A stretch of 29,252 bases of DNA, taken from assembly GCA_003599475.1 (NCBI GenBank), contig QZKK01000230.1, forward strand, positions 1 through 29,252, given 5' to 3'. Both the position numbers and the translations under genes were made by a program. Source of the stretch: Desulfobacteraceae bacterium (GTDB lineage: Bacteria > Desulfobacterota > Desulfobacteria > Desulfobacterales > SURF-15). Below are positions 9,753-17,361 of the stretch, in pieces; position 1 is the first letter of the stretch; every line of letters begins with the position of its first letter. A model generated the notes under the pieces. It did not search any database. It saw only the letters and a list, made by a program, of their open reading frames with translations, and was not told the origin of the DNA.

Positions 9753-10796
9753 ATGGAGAGAGTCCTGGTCCTTTCTACCAGTTTCATGGATCCCCTGATC
9801 ACCCATCCCAAGGAGGAGGGGGAAGCCGCACGGATGCTTGCGCGGCTGGCGGAGGGATCCGACGGGACGATCCGGATCGATTACCGCTGCGACCGGGACC
9901 CCAGGGATCCGCTGAGCGGAGATGAGCTTGACCGCACCGCTGCGACCATCGCCGATCTTGAGCTTTATTCGCGCGAGGTTCTCCAGGAGGTCGGGGTCGG
10001 CGCCGGCGGGCCGCTGAAACTGATCGCAAGATACGGGGTCGGCTACGACACCGTGGATCTAAAAGCGGCCGTGGAATTCGGCGTCATCGTGACCAACTGT
10101 CCGGGATGCAATGCGATGCCGACAGCCGAGCTGACGGTGGCGACGATTCTCGATATCGCAGGCAGAAGGATCCCTCACTACGAGACGGCCAGCCGGGGGA
10201 AAACAAAAGAGGGGCCTTCCCGCCTGGATGTCTTCGGTAAAACCCTGGGAACCATCGGAACCGGTGCGATCGGAAAAAACGTATTCCGGTTGATGAAAGG
10301 ATACGAGGTCAAAGGAATCGCCTACGATCCTTTTCCGGACAGAAAATGGGCGGAAAAAGCGGGGGTAGAGTATCTGGATTCCATCGATGCCGTGTGTAAA
10401 CGTGCGGATATCATCACGCTGCATGCGGCATCAAACGATACGCTGATCGACGAAAGGCGGATTCGAACCATGCGGCCGACGACCGTGCTGATCAACTGCG
10501 CCAGACGCCATCTTGTCGACAACGAAGCCGTCTATCGTGCAGTCGAACGGGGTGAGCTCTGGGGCTACGGGATGGATGAAATCTGGCATCTTGATCTTCC
10601 GCTGCAGGGACTCAACATCGTCGTCAGTCCTCACGTCGGTTCCGATACCGATATGGGAAAAATCGGAATGCAGGTGATGTCCGCCCAGGCGGTGGTCGAT
10701 TTCATGGAGGGATTCAAGCCCCGGCACGTCGTCAACAGGGAGGTATTGAAATCCCCGATTTACGCGCATCTAATGGAAAGAACAGACGAAAGCTGA
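9753..10796 (+). CDS. D-isomer-specific 2-hydroxyacid dehydrogenase
   Basis: NAD(P)-dependent 2-hydroxyacid dehydrogenase of the phosphoglycerate-dehydrogenase superfamily, 347 residues. Visible elements are the substrate-loop RYGVGYDTVDL (93-103), the Rossmann motif GTIGTGAIGK (166-175), catalytic Arg251 in NCARRHLVD and the catalytic His294 in SPHVG. The usual D-V-F-x-x-E-P block is replaced by GMDEIWHLDLP (273-283), so the catalytic Glu is displaced or substituted. GGAGG lies 6 bases before the ATG at 9753, which I prefer over the ATG at 9690. The aminotransferase gene follows after 215 bp and then the MFS gene, suggesting metabolism of one hydroxy or amino acid; the substrate is unknown. 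Confidence 0.87.
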   Translation: MERVLVLSTSFMDPLITHPKEEGEAARMLARLAEGSDGTIRIDYRCDRDPRDPLSGDELDRTAATIADLELYSREVLQEVGVGAGGPLKLIARYGVGYDTVDLKAAVEFGVIVTNCPGCNAMPTAELTVATILDIAGRRIPHYETASRGKTKEGPSRLDVFGKTLGTIGTGAIGKNVFRLMKGYEVKGIAYDPFPDRKWAEKAGVEYLDSIDAVCKRADIITLHAASNDTLIDERRIRTMRPTTVLINCARRHLVDNEAVYRAVERGELWGYGMDEIWHLDLPLQGLNIVVSPHVGSDTDMGKIGMQVMSAQAVVDFMEGFKPRHVVNREVLKSPIYAHLMERTDES

Positions 10797-10871
10797 AAGT
10801 TCAATGCGGAAAGCAAGAGAGGGAATCTTCCTCCGTAAGGAATTCTGTCAAATTTTGAATCGCTCGCTAAA

Positions 10872-10924
10872 CCCCGCGGCCCCGGAAACGGGATCTCTTC
10901 TCCGCTCCGACAAGCTCCGCGGGG
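10872..10924. repeat. Inverted repeat between dehydrogenase and aminotransferase
   Basis: CCCCGCGG (10872-10879) and CCGCGGGG (10917-10924) are perfect 8-bp inverted arms 37 bases apart in the 215-bp gap. No T-run follows, so it is not a standard intrinsic terminator. It could be an attenuating hairpin or processing site. Confidence 0.45.
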
Positions 10925-11011
10925 AATGCCCTCGGCCATGAGCTCGGGCCGAATGGCGCTCGATAGAGCGGTTCACCGCTGAACGGGGAACGCTTCCAGA
11001 AAGGAAAGACG

Positions 11012-12319
11012 ATGCCGAAAAGGACGGATGAAGAAAAGAAGCTGGTGGAGAAGGCCTTCCGGTACATGCCTGCCGGGAGTCTTGGAAACGTGATCATGAA
11101 GCGGGAGGAAGCGTTTCTTATCGCACGGGGAAAGGGGTCCAGGGTGTGGGACTCGAGCGGAAACGAGTATATCGATTATCTTCTGGGATCGGGTCCCCAG
11201 TTTCTGGGTCATGCCAATCCGGAGGTTACCGCTGCGATCAAGGATGCGCTGGATAAAGGTTCCACCTTCTTCCACACCAGTGAAGCCGCCGTCAGGCTGG
11301 CCGAAGAAATCGTCAAAGCGGTTCCCTGCGCCGAACAGGTGCGCTTTACCTCAAGCGGTACGGAGGCCGATCTTCAGGCGATGAGAATCGCCCGCGCATT
11401 TCGCAAGCGTGACAAGATCCTGAAATTTGAAGGCGGCTACCACGGCACAAGCGACTACGGCTGGGTCAGCATCACGCACAAGGAGACTCCCGCATTCCCG
11501 TTTGCAGCGATTCCCGAATCTGCGGGCATTCCCAAAGCAGCCCTGGATCTCATCCTGGTAGCACCGTTCAACGATCTTGAAACGACGGCATCCATCATCG
11601 AGAAGCATCACGATGAGCTGGCCGCCGTCATCGTCGAACCGGTGCAGCGCATCCTTCCGCCTGTACCCGGCTTTCTCAAAGGGCTTCGGGAGATCACCGC
11701 CCGGTACGGGGTAGTGCTCATCTTCGATGAGGTGGTAACCGGGTTCCGGATGGCTTACGGAGGGGCGCAGGAAGTCTTCGACATCGTCCCGGACATGGCC
11801 ACCTACGGGAAAGTGATCGGCGGGGGGATGGCGCTTGCAGCCGTAGCCGGCAGCGAAGAGGTCATGTCGGTATGCAACTCCTTCGTCAAGGAAAAACCCG
11901 ATTTCGTCTCCATGGTCGGCACCCTGAGCGGAAATCCGGTTTCCGCTTCCGCCGGCCTGGCCGCCCTTAAGATCGTCAGACGACCCGGCTTTTACGAGAA
12001 AGTCAACGCGACCGGCCGAAAGCTGATGAACGGCCTTTCCGAAGCGTTTGCCCGCGTCGAAATCCCTGCTCTGGTTACCGGATTCGAGACCTGTTTCGAT
12101 GTCTATTTTATCGACCGGCCCGTAAGAAACCACCGCGACGCTTTGAAAACCGACTCTGCAATGCATGCAAAATATCACGAGGCCATGCTGAAGCGCGGCA
12201 TTCTCAAGGGGCACCTGAAGTATTACGTCGGCCCCTGCCACACCGAAGAAGATGTGGCGAAGACCCTGAAAGCCTTCGATGAAGTTGCAGAGGAGCTGCG
12301 CCGCCTTCCGCATGGTTGA
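11012..12319 (+). CDS. Class III PLP aminotransferase, GSA-aminomutase-like
   Basis: A 435-residue PLP enzyme of the class III (omega) aminotransferase family, closest in style to glutamate-1-semialdehyde 2,1-aminomutase. Visible are SSGTEA (114-119), which contacts the PLP phosphate, GGYHG (141-145), IFDEVVTGFR with Asp239 binding the pyridine nitrogen, and Lys267 in ATYGKVIGGG, the Schiff-base lysine. HemL itself usually has GGPVGAYGG after that lysine, while here it reads GGGMALAAVAG. The neighbours are a dehydrogenase and a transporter rather than haem genes. I therefore favour an aminotransferase of a peripheral pathway over hemL. AAGGA lies upstream of the ATG at good spacing. The stop overlaps the MFS start by 8 bases. 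Confidence 0.87.
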   Translation: MPKRTDEEKKLVEKAFRYMPAGSLGNVIMKREEAFLIARGKGSRVWDSSGNEYIDYLLGSGPQFLGHANPEVTAAIKDALDKGSTFFHTSEAAVRLAEEIVKAVPCAEQVRFTSSGTEADLQAMRIARAFRKRDKILKFEGGYHGTSDYGWVSITHKETPAFPFAAIPESAGIPKAALDLILVAPFNDLETTASIIEKHHDELAAVIVEPVQRILPPVPGFLKGLREITARYGVVLIFDEVVTGFRMAYGGAQEVFDIVPDMATYGKVIGGGMALAAVAGSEEVMSVCNSFVKEKPDFVSMVGTLSGNPVSASAGLAALKIVRRPGFYEKVNATGRKLMNGLSEAFARVEIPALVTGFETCFDVYFIDRPVRNHRDALKTDSAMHAKYHEAMLKRGILKGHLKYYVGPCHTEEDVAKTLKAFDEVAEELRRLPHG

Positions 12320-13550
12320 ACGCCCGAAGATCATATCCGCCGATCGAAACGGTTCCAGACGCCGCTGGCATATCCTGCCGATCCTTACGGTCACCCAGGC
12401 GGGAGCCTCTCTTGCCGCGTTATCCTTCGGCCCCCTGGCGCCGTTTCTTCAGGAGAGCTTTCAGATCACCCGTGCCCAGGTGGGCCTTTTCTCTTCCTCT
12501 CTTTACATCGGCTCCATCCTGGTGAGTATTCCTGCCGGAAGACTTGCAGACCGATGGGGGGTGAGACTGCTTTTGCTTGTCGGCCCGGGGACGATGGCGC
12601 TCTTGTTTTTTGCCCTTTCACAGACCACCTCCTATCTGACCGCATGCGTGCTTGCCCTGTTTGCGGGGATGGGCTACGGGTTTATCAACCCCGCAACGAC
12701 CAAAGCCATCGTGTACTGGTTTTCCGCCAAAGGAAGAGCGACGGCCATCGGCATCAAGCAATCCGGAGTCACCCTTGGAGCGGCGATTGCCGCTGCAGTT
12801 CTTCCGGCCTCGGCACTGGCTTTGACCTTGTCCCGGTCGGTGGCAATCGCCGGTGCGGCGGTGCTGCTTCCTGCAGTTCTCTGTTTCCTTCTCTACCGCG
12901 ACTTTCCGCAGAATCCCGTCTCGCAGAAGGCAAAAGACAGGGCCGACGGGGGGCTGATGCAGGTGCTGACCAATCGCAACATCATCCTTTTGAGCCTCGC
13001 CGATTGTGTCTGGTCGAGCATTCAGATGTCGGTATCCACCTATTTCGTCCTTTATCTGAAGGAGTCCCTGCTCTTTCCGGTGGTTCTCGCCGGAGGATAT
13101 CTCGCGGCGGCGCAGATGAGCGCAGGTATCGGACGCGTGTTCTGGGGGGTCGTCAGTGATTACCTCTTTCAGGGCCGCCGTAAGATCGTTTTTGCAATCA
13201 TCGGGGCGATTGCGACGGCGACAACCTCGGGGATGATTTTTTTGACGAAAGAAACACCGGGCTGGGCGGTATTTGCGGCCGCCGTCCTCATCGGCGTTTC
13301 GGTCCTCGGCCGGCACGGCGTGCTGATCGCCTTTATTTCCGAATCGGCCGGCAAGGCCTCGGCCGGAACGGCAATCGGGGTGAGCATAACGATCAGCTAT
13401 ATCGGAATCATTCTGGGGCCGCCGCTGTTCGGATATATCGTCGACAGCACCCGATCCTATGCTGCGGCCTGGCTCGGTTTCGGCATCGCCTCGGCTTTCG
13501 CGACGGTCCTCCTCTTTGCGATCCGGGAGAAGCAGGACGAAGCGGAATAA
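12312..13550 (+). CDS. MFS transporter
   Basis: A major facilitator superfamily permease of 412 residues with about 12 hydrophobic segments. It has the conserved loop 2-3 motif GRLADRWGVR between TM2 and TM3 and the GMGYGFINPATTKAI segment typical of organic-anion MFS carriers. The ATG at 12312 overlaps the end of the aminotransferase gene by 8 bases, which implies translational coupling and a shared substrate pathway. The ATG at 12279 would place the start deeper inside the upstream gene. The substrate cannot be assigned; a hydroxy, keto or amino acid would fit the neighbours. Confidence 0.88.
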   Translation: MVERPKIISADRNGSRRRWHILPILTVTQAGASLAALSFGPLAPFLQESFQITRAQVGLFSSSLYIGSILVSIPAGRLADRWGVRLLLLVGPGTMALLFFALSQTTSYLTACVLALFAGMGYGFINPATTKAIVYWFSAKGRATAIGIKQSGVTLGAAIAAAVLPASALALTLSRSVAIAGAAVLLPAVLCFLLYRDFPQNPVSQKAKDRADGGLMQVLTNRNIILLSLADCVWSSIQMSVSTYFVLYLKESLLFPVVLAGGYLAAAQMSAGIGRVFWGVVSDYLFQGRRKIVFAIIGAIATATTSGMIFLTKETPGWAVFAAAVLIGVSVLGRHGVLIAFISESAGKASAGTAIGVSITISYIGIILGPPLFGYIVDSTRSYAAAWLGFGIASAFATVLLFAIREKQDEAE

Positions 13551-13591
13551 GGGATGAACATCAAAAGTCAAACATCGAACAAAGAAGCAGA

Positions 13592-13656
13592 AGTCAGAGG
13601 TCAGAAGTCGGAGGTCGGAGGTCAGAGGTCAGAGGTCGGAGGTCGGAGGTCAGAGG
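13592..13656. repeat. Heptanucleotide tandem array RGTCRGA
   Basis: Nine consecutive 7-bp units of the form (A/G)GTC(A/G)GA run from 13592 to 13654, with a partial tenth. Only positions 1 and 5 of the unit vary, always A or G. It lies in the 278-bp non-coding gap after the MFS gene. Confidence 0.93.
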
Positions 13657-13710
13657 AAGCAGACTCCGGCATGGTCTTTTTTTTGAAGTTTCTTTTCTGA
13701 TCAAACCGGC

Positions 13711-13737
13711 CTGAACGCTGAACGCTGAACACTGAAA
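13711..13737. repeat. CTGAACG heptad repeat, second locus
   Basis: CTGAACG, CTGAACG, CTGAACA and CTGAAAA follow at exact 7-bp period from 13711. It is the same unit as at 9529-9631 and lies 54 bp after the RGTCRGA array. Confidence 0.8.
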
Positions 13738-13828
13738 ACGACTCTTAATAGGTTGACGGACGAGCCGATCGAGGTTAGATTAGGCGTTCGCCGTCCCGAG
13801 ACAACGGGCGGTTTCGGGAGGAAAAACA

Positions 13829-14620
13829 ATGCCCTTTACCTTCAGCCATCCGGCTGCCGTAGTCCCGTTTGCAAAGACAAGGCTCAGCCTTTCAGCCCTG
13901 GTGGTCGGAAGCATGAGCCCGGATTTCATCTATTTCGTCTATCTGAAACCGAATGGAGAATCGACGCACACCCTTTCGGGGATCTTTCTCTACTGTCTTC
14001 CCGCAGGGCTTCTCGTCCTTTTCATCTATCACCTGCTCGTGAAAATGCCGCTCCAGTCGATATTGCCCTGCCGGGCGCCTCAACATGGCTTCGATCTGTC
14101 CAGGCCCTTTACCCTGCAGTCGATGGGAAGACTTGCGCTCGTTGCATTTTCAGTCGTAATCGGGGCATTCACCCACCTGGCCTGGGATGCATTCACGCAT
14201 GAAGACGGGTGGGTGCTGAAGTTTCTGCCGTTTTTGAACGTAACGGTATTCGACCTGGGATTCGACAAGGTCCCGCTCACACGGATTCTGCACCATTTCA
14301 GTTCGGTTGCCGGAGCTCTGGGATTGATTGCCTGGACAAGGAAGTGGGCGGCGGGCCTGCCCGGAAAATCACGAAGCGGACAAAATGATCCGGAGCCGCT
14401 TTTCGGGGCAAAGATCCGAACCGCGATGCTCTGGGTGTCGGTATCTGTCGCTGCCGGTCTTCTCTATGCATGGACACAGGCGCATCCGATCCAGAATTAC
14501 GACGAATTCCGACAGATGATGGTCCAGGCGCTGGTTGCGACCGGAAGCACCTTCTTCTCGATCACCCTGCTCTACTGTATCTTCTGGCACATGGCAAAGA
14601 GGAGGGCGCCGAGCCGGTGA
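13829..14620 (+). CDS. DUF4184 family membrane protein
   Basis: A 263-residue integral membrane protein of the DUF4184 family, recognised by the N-terminus MPFTFSHPAAVVPF and LSALVVGSMSPDFIYF. About six hydrophobic segments are visible, with GAFTHLAWDAFTHEDGW in the middle. The His and Asp residues in SHPA, SPDF and THLAWD resemble those of membrane metal-dependent hydrolases (YdjM-like), so a metal-dependent role is possible but unproven. GGGAGG lies 7 bases before the ATG. The gene is convergent with the phospholipase-D-like gene; only 13 bp separate the stops. Confidence 0.85.
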   Translation: MPFTFSHPAAVVPFAKTRLSLSALVVGSMSPDFIYFVYLKPNGESTHTLSGIFLYCLPAGLLVLFIYHLLVKMPLQSILPCRAPQHGFDLSRPFTLQSMGRLALVAFSVVIGAFTHLAWDAFTHEDGWVLKFLPFLNVTVFDLGFDKVPLTRILHHFSSVAGALGLIAWTRKWAAGLPGKSRSGQNDPEPLFGAKIRTAMLWVSVSVAAGLLYAWTQAHPIQNYDEFRQMMVQALVATGSTFFSITLLYCIFWHMAKRRAPSR

Positions 14621-14633
14621 AACTCGTGCACCC

Positions 14634-16061
14634 CTAGAGCCAGTATTTGAAGAAAAGGGCGACCCGCTCGAGGATCCGGTTCATCAGCGGCCGCTTCTCC
14701 CATTCTTCGAGAATGACTTCATCGGATTCTGCAAGATCCGCTTCGAACATCTCCTCCATTTTTTCGGCGAAATCAGTGCCGAGAATGATTGCGTTGACTT
14801 CGGCATCGTGCAGGAAGCTGCGCGAGTCCAGATTGCTCGAGCCCACGGTGGACCAGACGCCGTCGATGACCGCTGTCTTCGAATGCAGCAGTGCACCGCG
14901 TCTTTCGTAGAGCTTTACCCCGGATTTTAGAAGATTCGAATACTTGGATCTTCCGGCATAGATCGGCATCCAGAAATCGCTTACCCCCGGAACGATGATC
15001 TTGACATCGACGTCTTGCTGGGCCGAACGTGAAAGCGCCTCCAGCATCTCGTCATCCGGTACGAAATATGCCTGCGTGATATGGATGGTCTTCTCGGCAT
15101 TGAGAATCGCCGACATATAGGTGGCATAGATGTTCGGAACCGGCTGGTCGGGAGTGCTGGAAATCACCTGCACCAGGGTATCGCCTCTGTTTTCGAGCGG
15201 AGGGAAGAAGTCGGGTCGGAACTTCTCTTTCTCTTTTCGAAGACTCCACATTTGCAGAAAAAGCTTCTGAAATTCGGCCACCGCAGGTCCCTCGATCCGG
15301 ACGTGGGTATCCCTCCAGTAGTATTCTTCATTCCCGCTTCCCCTTGCGGCTCCGGACGAAGGACTGCCTGCGTAGACCCGGTAGAAATTTATCCCTCCGG
15401 TAAAGGCGACTTTGCCGTCTACGACCAGGATTTTCCTGTGATCCCGATTATTGAGGGTCCACTTTCCCACCAGGTCCAGGGGGTCTGCCGGGTTGAATTC
15501 GTAAACCTGAATTCCACCGTCGCGCATGCGTTCAAAGAAGGCACGGGGGGTTGTCCGGGAACCGATGCTGTCGTAAATCAGCTTCACCTGAACGCCTTCC
15601 GCCTGCTTCTCAAGCAGCAGATCGGCAAGGGGTCTGCCGACCTCGTCGTCCTGGATGATAAATGTCTCCAGATGAATGTGTAATTGGGCCTGGCGGATGG
15701 CCTGGGTCATCGCGGCAAATGTCTCCGGTCCGTCCCGCAGCAGTCTCACCCGGTTGCCGTGAATCAAAGGGCTGCCGGTGATCTTTTCCACCTGCCGCAT
15801 ATGCCGTTCCAGAATGTCCGTCGGACCGGCTTCCTGCTTGAGGCGATCGATGACCGCTTCGCTTTCCCGGTTGGAAAAGCGCCTGTCGGAATCGATGATT
15901 TCCGGAGGATTTTCTCCGGCACGGATGGCATGAATCCTCCCGAGGCTTGGAAGGTTTTCGCAACCGGATGCGGCAAGGAAAAAAAGCGAGATCATCAGGA
16001 ACACGGCTGCAAGTTTAGGCCCCATTCTTGCGGCCCGTATCTGAAATCCTGAAACGATCAT
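14634..16061 (-). CDS. Phospholipase D / cardiolipin synthase-like lipoprotein
   Basis: A 475-residue phospholipase D superfamily protein, most like bacterial cardiolipin synthases, which join phospholipid head groups at the membrane. Two HKD motifs are intact: H208-x-K210-xxxx-D215 (HRKILVVDGK) with GGIN, and H393-x-K395-xxxx-D400 (HSKTAVIDG) with GSSNLDSRS. The N-terminus is a lipoprotein signal, hydrophobic from about residue 15 and ending in LAASGC with the lipidated Cys34. So the enzyme is probably anchored outside the inner membrane, instead of carrying the two N-terminal TM helices of ClsA. The start may be ATG 16061 or ATG 16025; neither has a strong ribosome site. Confidence 0.88.
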   Translation of the reverse strand: MIVSGFQIRAARMGPKLAAVFLMISLFFLAASGCENLPSLGRIHAIRAGENPPEIIDSDRRFSNRESEAVIDRLKQEAGPTDILERHMRQVEKITGSPLIHGNRVRLLRDGPETFAAMTQAIRQAQLHIHLETFIIQDDEVGRPLADLLLEKQAEGVQVKLIYDSIGSRTTPRAFFERMRDGGIQVYEFNPADPLDLVGKWTLNNRDHRKILVVDGKVAFTGGINFYRVYAGSPSSGAARGSGNEEYYWRDTHVRIEGPAVAEFQKLFLQMWSLRKEKEKFRPDFFPPLENRGDTLVQVISSTPDQPVPNIYATYMSAILNAEKTIHITQAYFVPDDEMLEALSRSAQQDVDVKIIVPGVSDFWMPIYAGRSKYSNLLKSGVKLYERRGALLHSKTAVIDGVWSTVGSSNLDSRSFLHDAEVNAIILGTDFAEKMEEMFEADLAESDEVILEEWEKRPLMNRILERVALFFKYWL

Positions 16062-16363
16062 CCGGCCATCTTTCTCTTTTTTTCGCGTTGGGATTCCGCC
16101 AATATCCTCCCTCTTCCGGTCCTTACATCAGTATATACCCGAAAATAGTGTGATTCCAAACTGGATAAAATAGGGCATAAACCTTATTTCCCACCCTATC
16201 GCATCTGATTCTTTGCTTGTTTGCCCTGCTGAGGCTCTGATAAGCTGCCCATGCAGCAATTTCCGGTAAGCCTCCACATTGAGCGCAATCGATGTGATTC
16301 AACGTGAACTGCTGCCTCGATGGCTTCAATTGATAAATTTCAGGAAAGAGAGGAGGACCGTTC
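16062..16363. other. Intergenic region, no gene recognised
   Basis: This 302-bp gap separates divergent genes and should hold both promoters. I see a small hairpin (GCTGC-CCAT-GCAGC near 16244) and the ribosome site AGGAGG at its right end, but no clear -35/-10 pair. An 80-codon minus-strand frame (16123-16365) with a CAQC motif is not convincing as a gene. Confidence 0.5.
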
Positions 16364-17338
16364 ATGGCAGCCGCGGTATCCCTGATTCGACCGCCTCGCA
16401 GGTGGGAGGCACTTTTAAGGAAGGCCTTTAAAGGAGAAAATTTTCAATACGATTTTGAGTACCTGCCGGAACCCGGCCCCGGGTCCCTGAAGCAGGCGTC
16501 CGCGGTGATCGCGGCCAGCCTGACGGAAGAGCAGCTAAAGGAGGCCGAAAATCTGAGGCTTCTCCAGGTCCCTTTTGCAGGAACAGATAGAATCGATCTG
16601 AAATTGATGAAAAAACGGGGAATTATCGTCTCAAACTCCCATGAAAACGCCTCCTCGGTTGCGGAACACGGCATGCTCCTGCTTTTGTCGCTGACCAAAA
16701 ATCTCGTAAATCAGGACAAGGATTTGAGAAGGGGACTCTGGCATGGGTGGGTTGCCCGAAAACCGAATGCGGAGGCCCGGGGAAAAACGCTTGGAATCAT
16801 CGGGCTCGGCAGCATCGGCCGCGAGATGGCCCGCAGGGCGAAATCTTTCGACATGCGCGTCATCGGAACGAAAGCCGACCCGCAAAAGGATGCCGACAAG
16901 CTGGCCGGAATCGTCGATGCGATCCATTCATCGGCAGAACTGGATTCGGTGATCAAAAAGGCGCATTATCTGTTCGTTTCGGTTCCGCTGAGCAAAACCA
17001 CCGAAGGATTGATCGGCGAAAGCCAACTGCAGCGGATGAAGGGAAAATATCTCATCAACGTATCCAGAGGAGAGATCGTCGATGAGGGGGCACTCTATGC
17101 CGCGCTTGCAAAAAACGTTCTGAAGGGAGCCGCAATCGATACCTGGTATTTGTACCCGGAGGAAGGGAAATTCGCCTTCCCCTCGCGGTATCCGTTTCAT
17201 GAGCTTCCGAATGTCGTCATGACGCCGCATGCCGCCGGCTTTACGAAGGAAAGTGCAATGAGAAACTGGCTGTTCTCCTTTCGCAACATCGCCGGATTTT
17301 TCCGGGACGGCCGGGCAGAGAACGTGGTAAACCGCTGA
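16364..17338 (+). CDS. 2-hydroxyacid dehydrogenase family protein
   Basis: A second NAD-dependent D-2-hydroxyacid dehydrogenase superfamily member, 324 residues. The Rossmann motif GIIGLGSIG is at 144-152, the catalytic Arg235 in NVSRGEIVDEGAL and His289 in TPHAAG. The position where DVFxxEP normally supplies the catalytic Glu reads IDTWYLYP (258-265), so that Glu is not in its usual place. It is not closely similar to the dehydrogenase at 9753; the N-terminal halves differ. AGGAGG lies 7 bases before the ATG. It converges on the ABC transporter gene with 23 bp between stops. The substrate is unknown. Confidence 0.86.
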   Translation: MAAAVSLIRPPRRWEALLRKAFKGENFQYDFEYLPEPGPGSLKQASAVIAASLTEEQLKEAENLRLLQVPFAGTDRIDLKLMKKRGIIVSNSHENASSVAEHGMLLLLSLTKNLVNQDKDLRRGLWHGWVARKPNAEARGKTLGIIGLGSIGREMARRAKSFDMRVIGTKADPQKDADKLAGIVDAIHSSAELDSVIKKAHYLFVSVPLSKTTEGLIGESQLQRMKGKYLINVSRGEIVDEGALYAALAKNVLKGAAIDTWYLYPEEGKFAFPSRYPFHELPNVVMTPHAAGFTKESAMRNWLFSFRNIAGFFRDGRAENVVNR

Positions 17339-17361
17339 ACCCTAAAGCACGACCCGCAACC

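Noticed and set aside
11012..12319. Calling the aminotransferase hemL
   Set aside because: The region after the PLP lysine differs from HemL and the neighbours are not haem genes, so only the family is assigned.
12618..13571. Minus-strand frame opposite the MFS gene
   Set aside because: Its translation is rich in Arg, Gly and Asp with no domain, while the other strand encodes clear membrane helices.
13592..13737. CRISPR array
   Set aside because: Units are 7 bp in direct tandem with no spacers.
16123..16365. Minus-strand 80-codon frame with CAQCGG, considered as a tail of an IS91-type transposase
   Set aside because: Only a few residues around the CxxC look similar and the rest does not follow the family.
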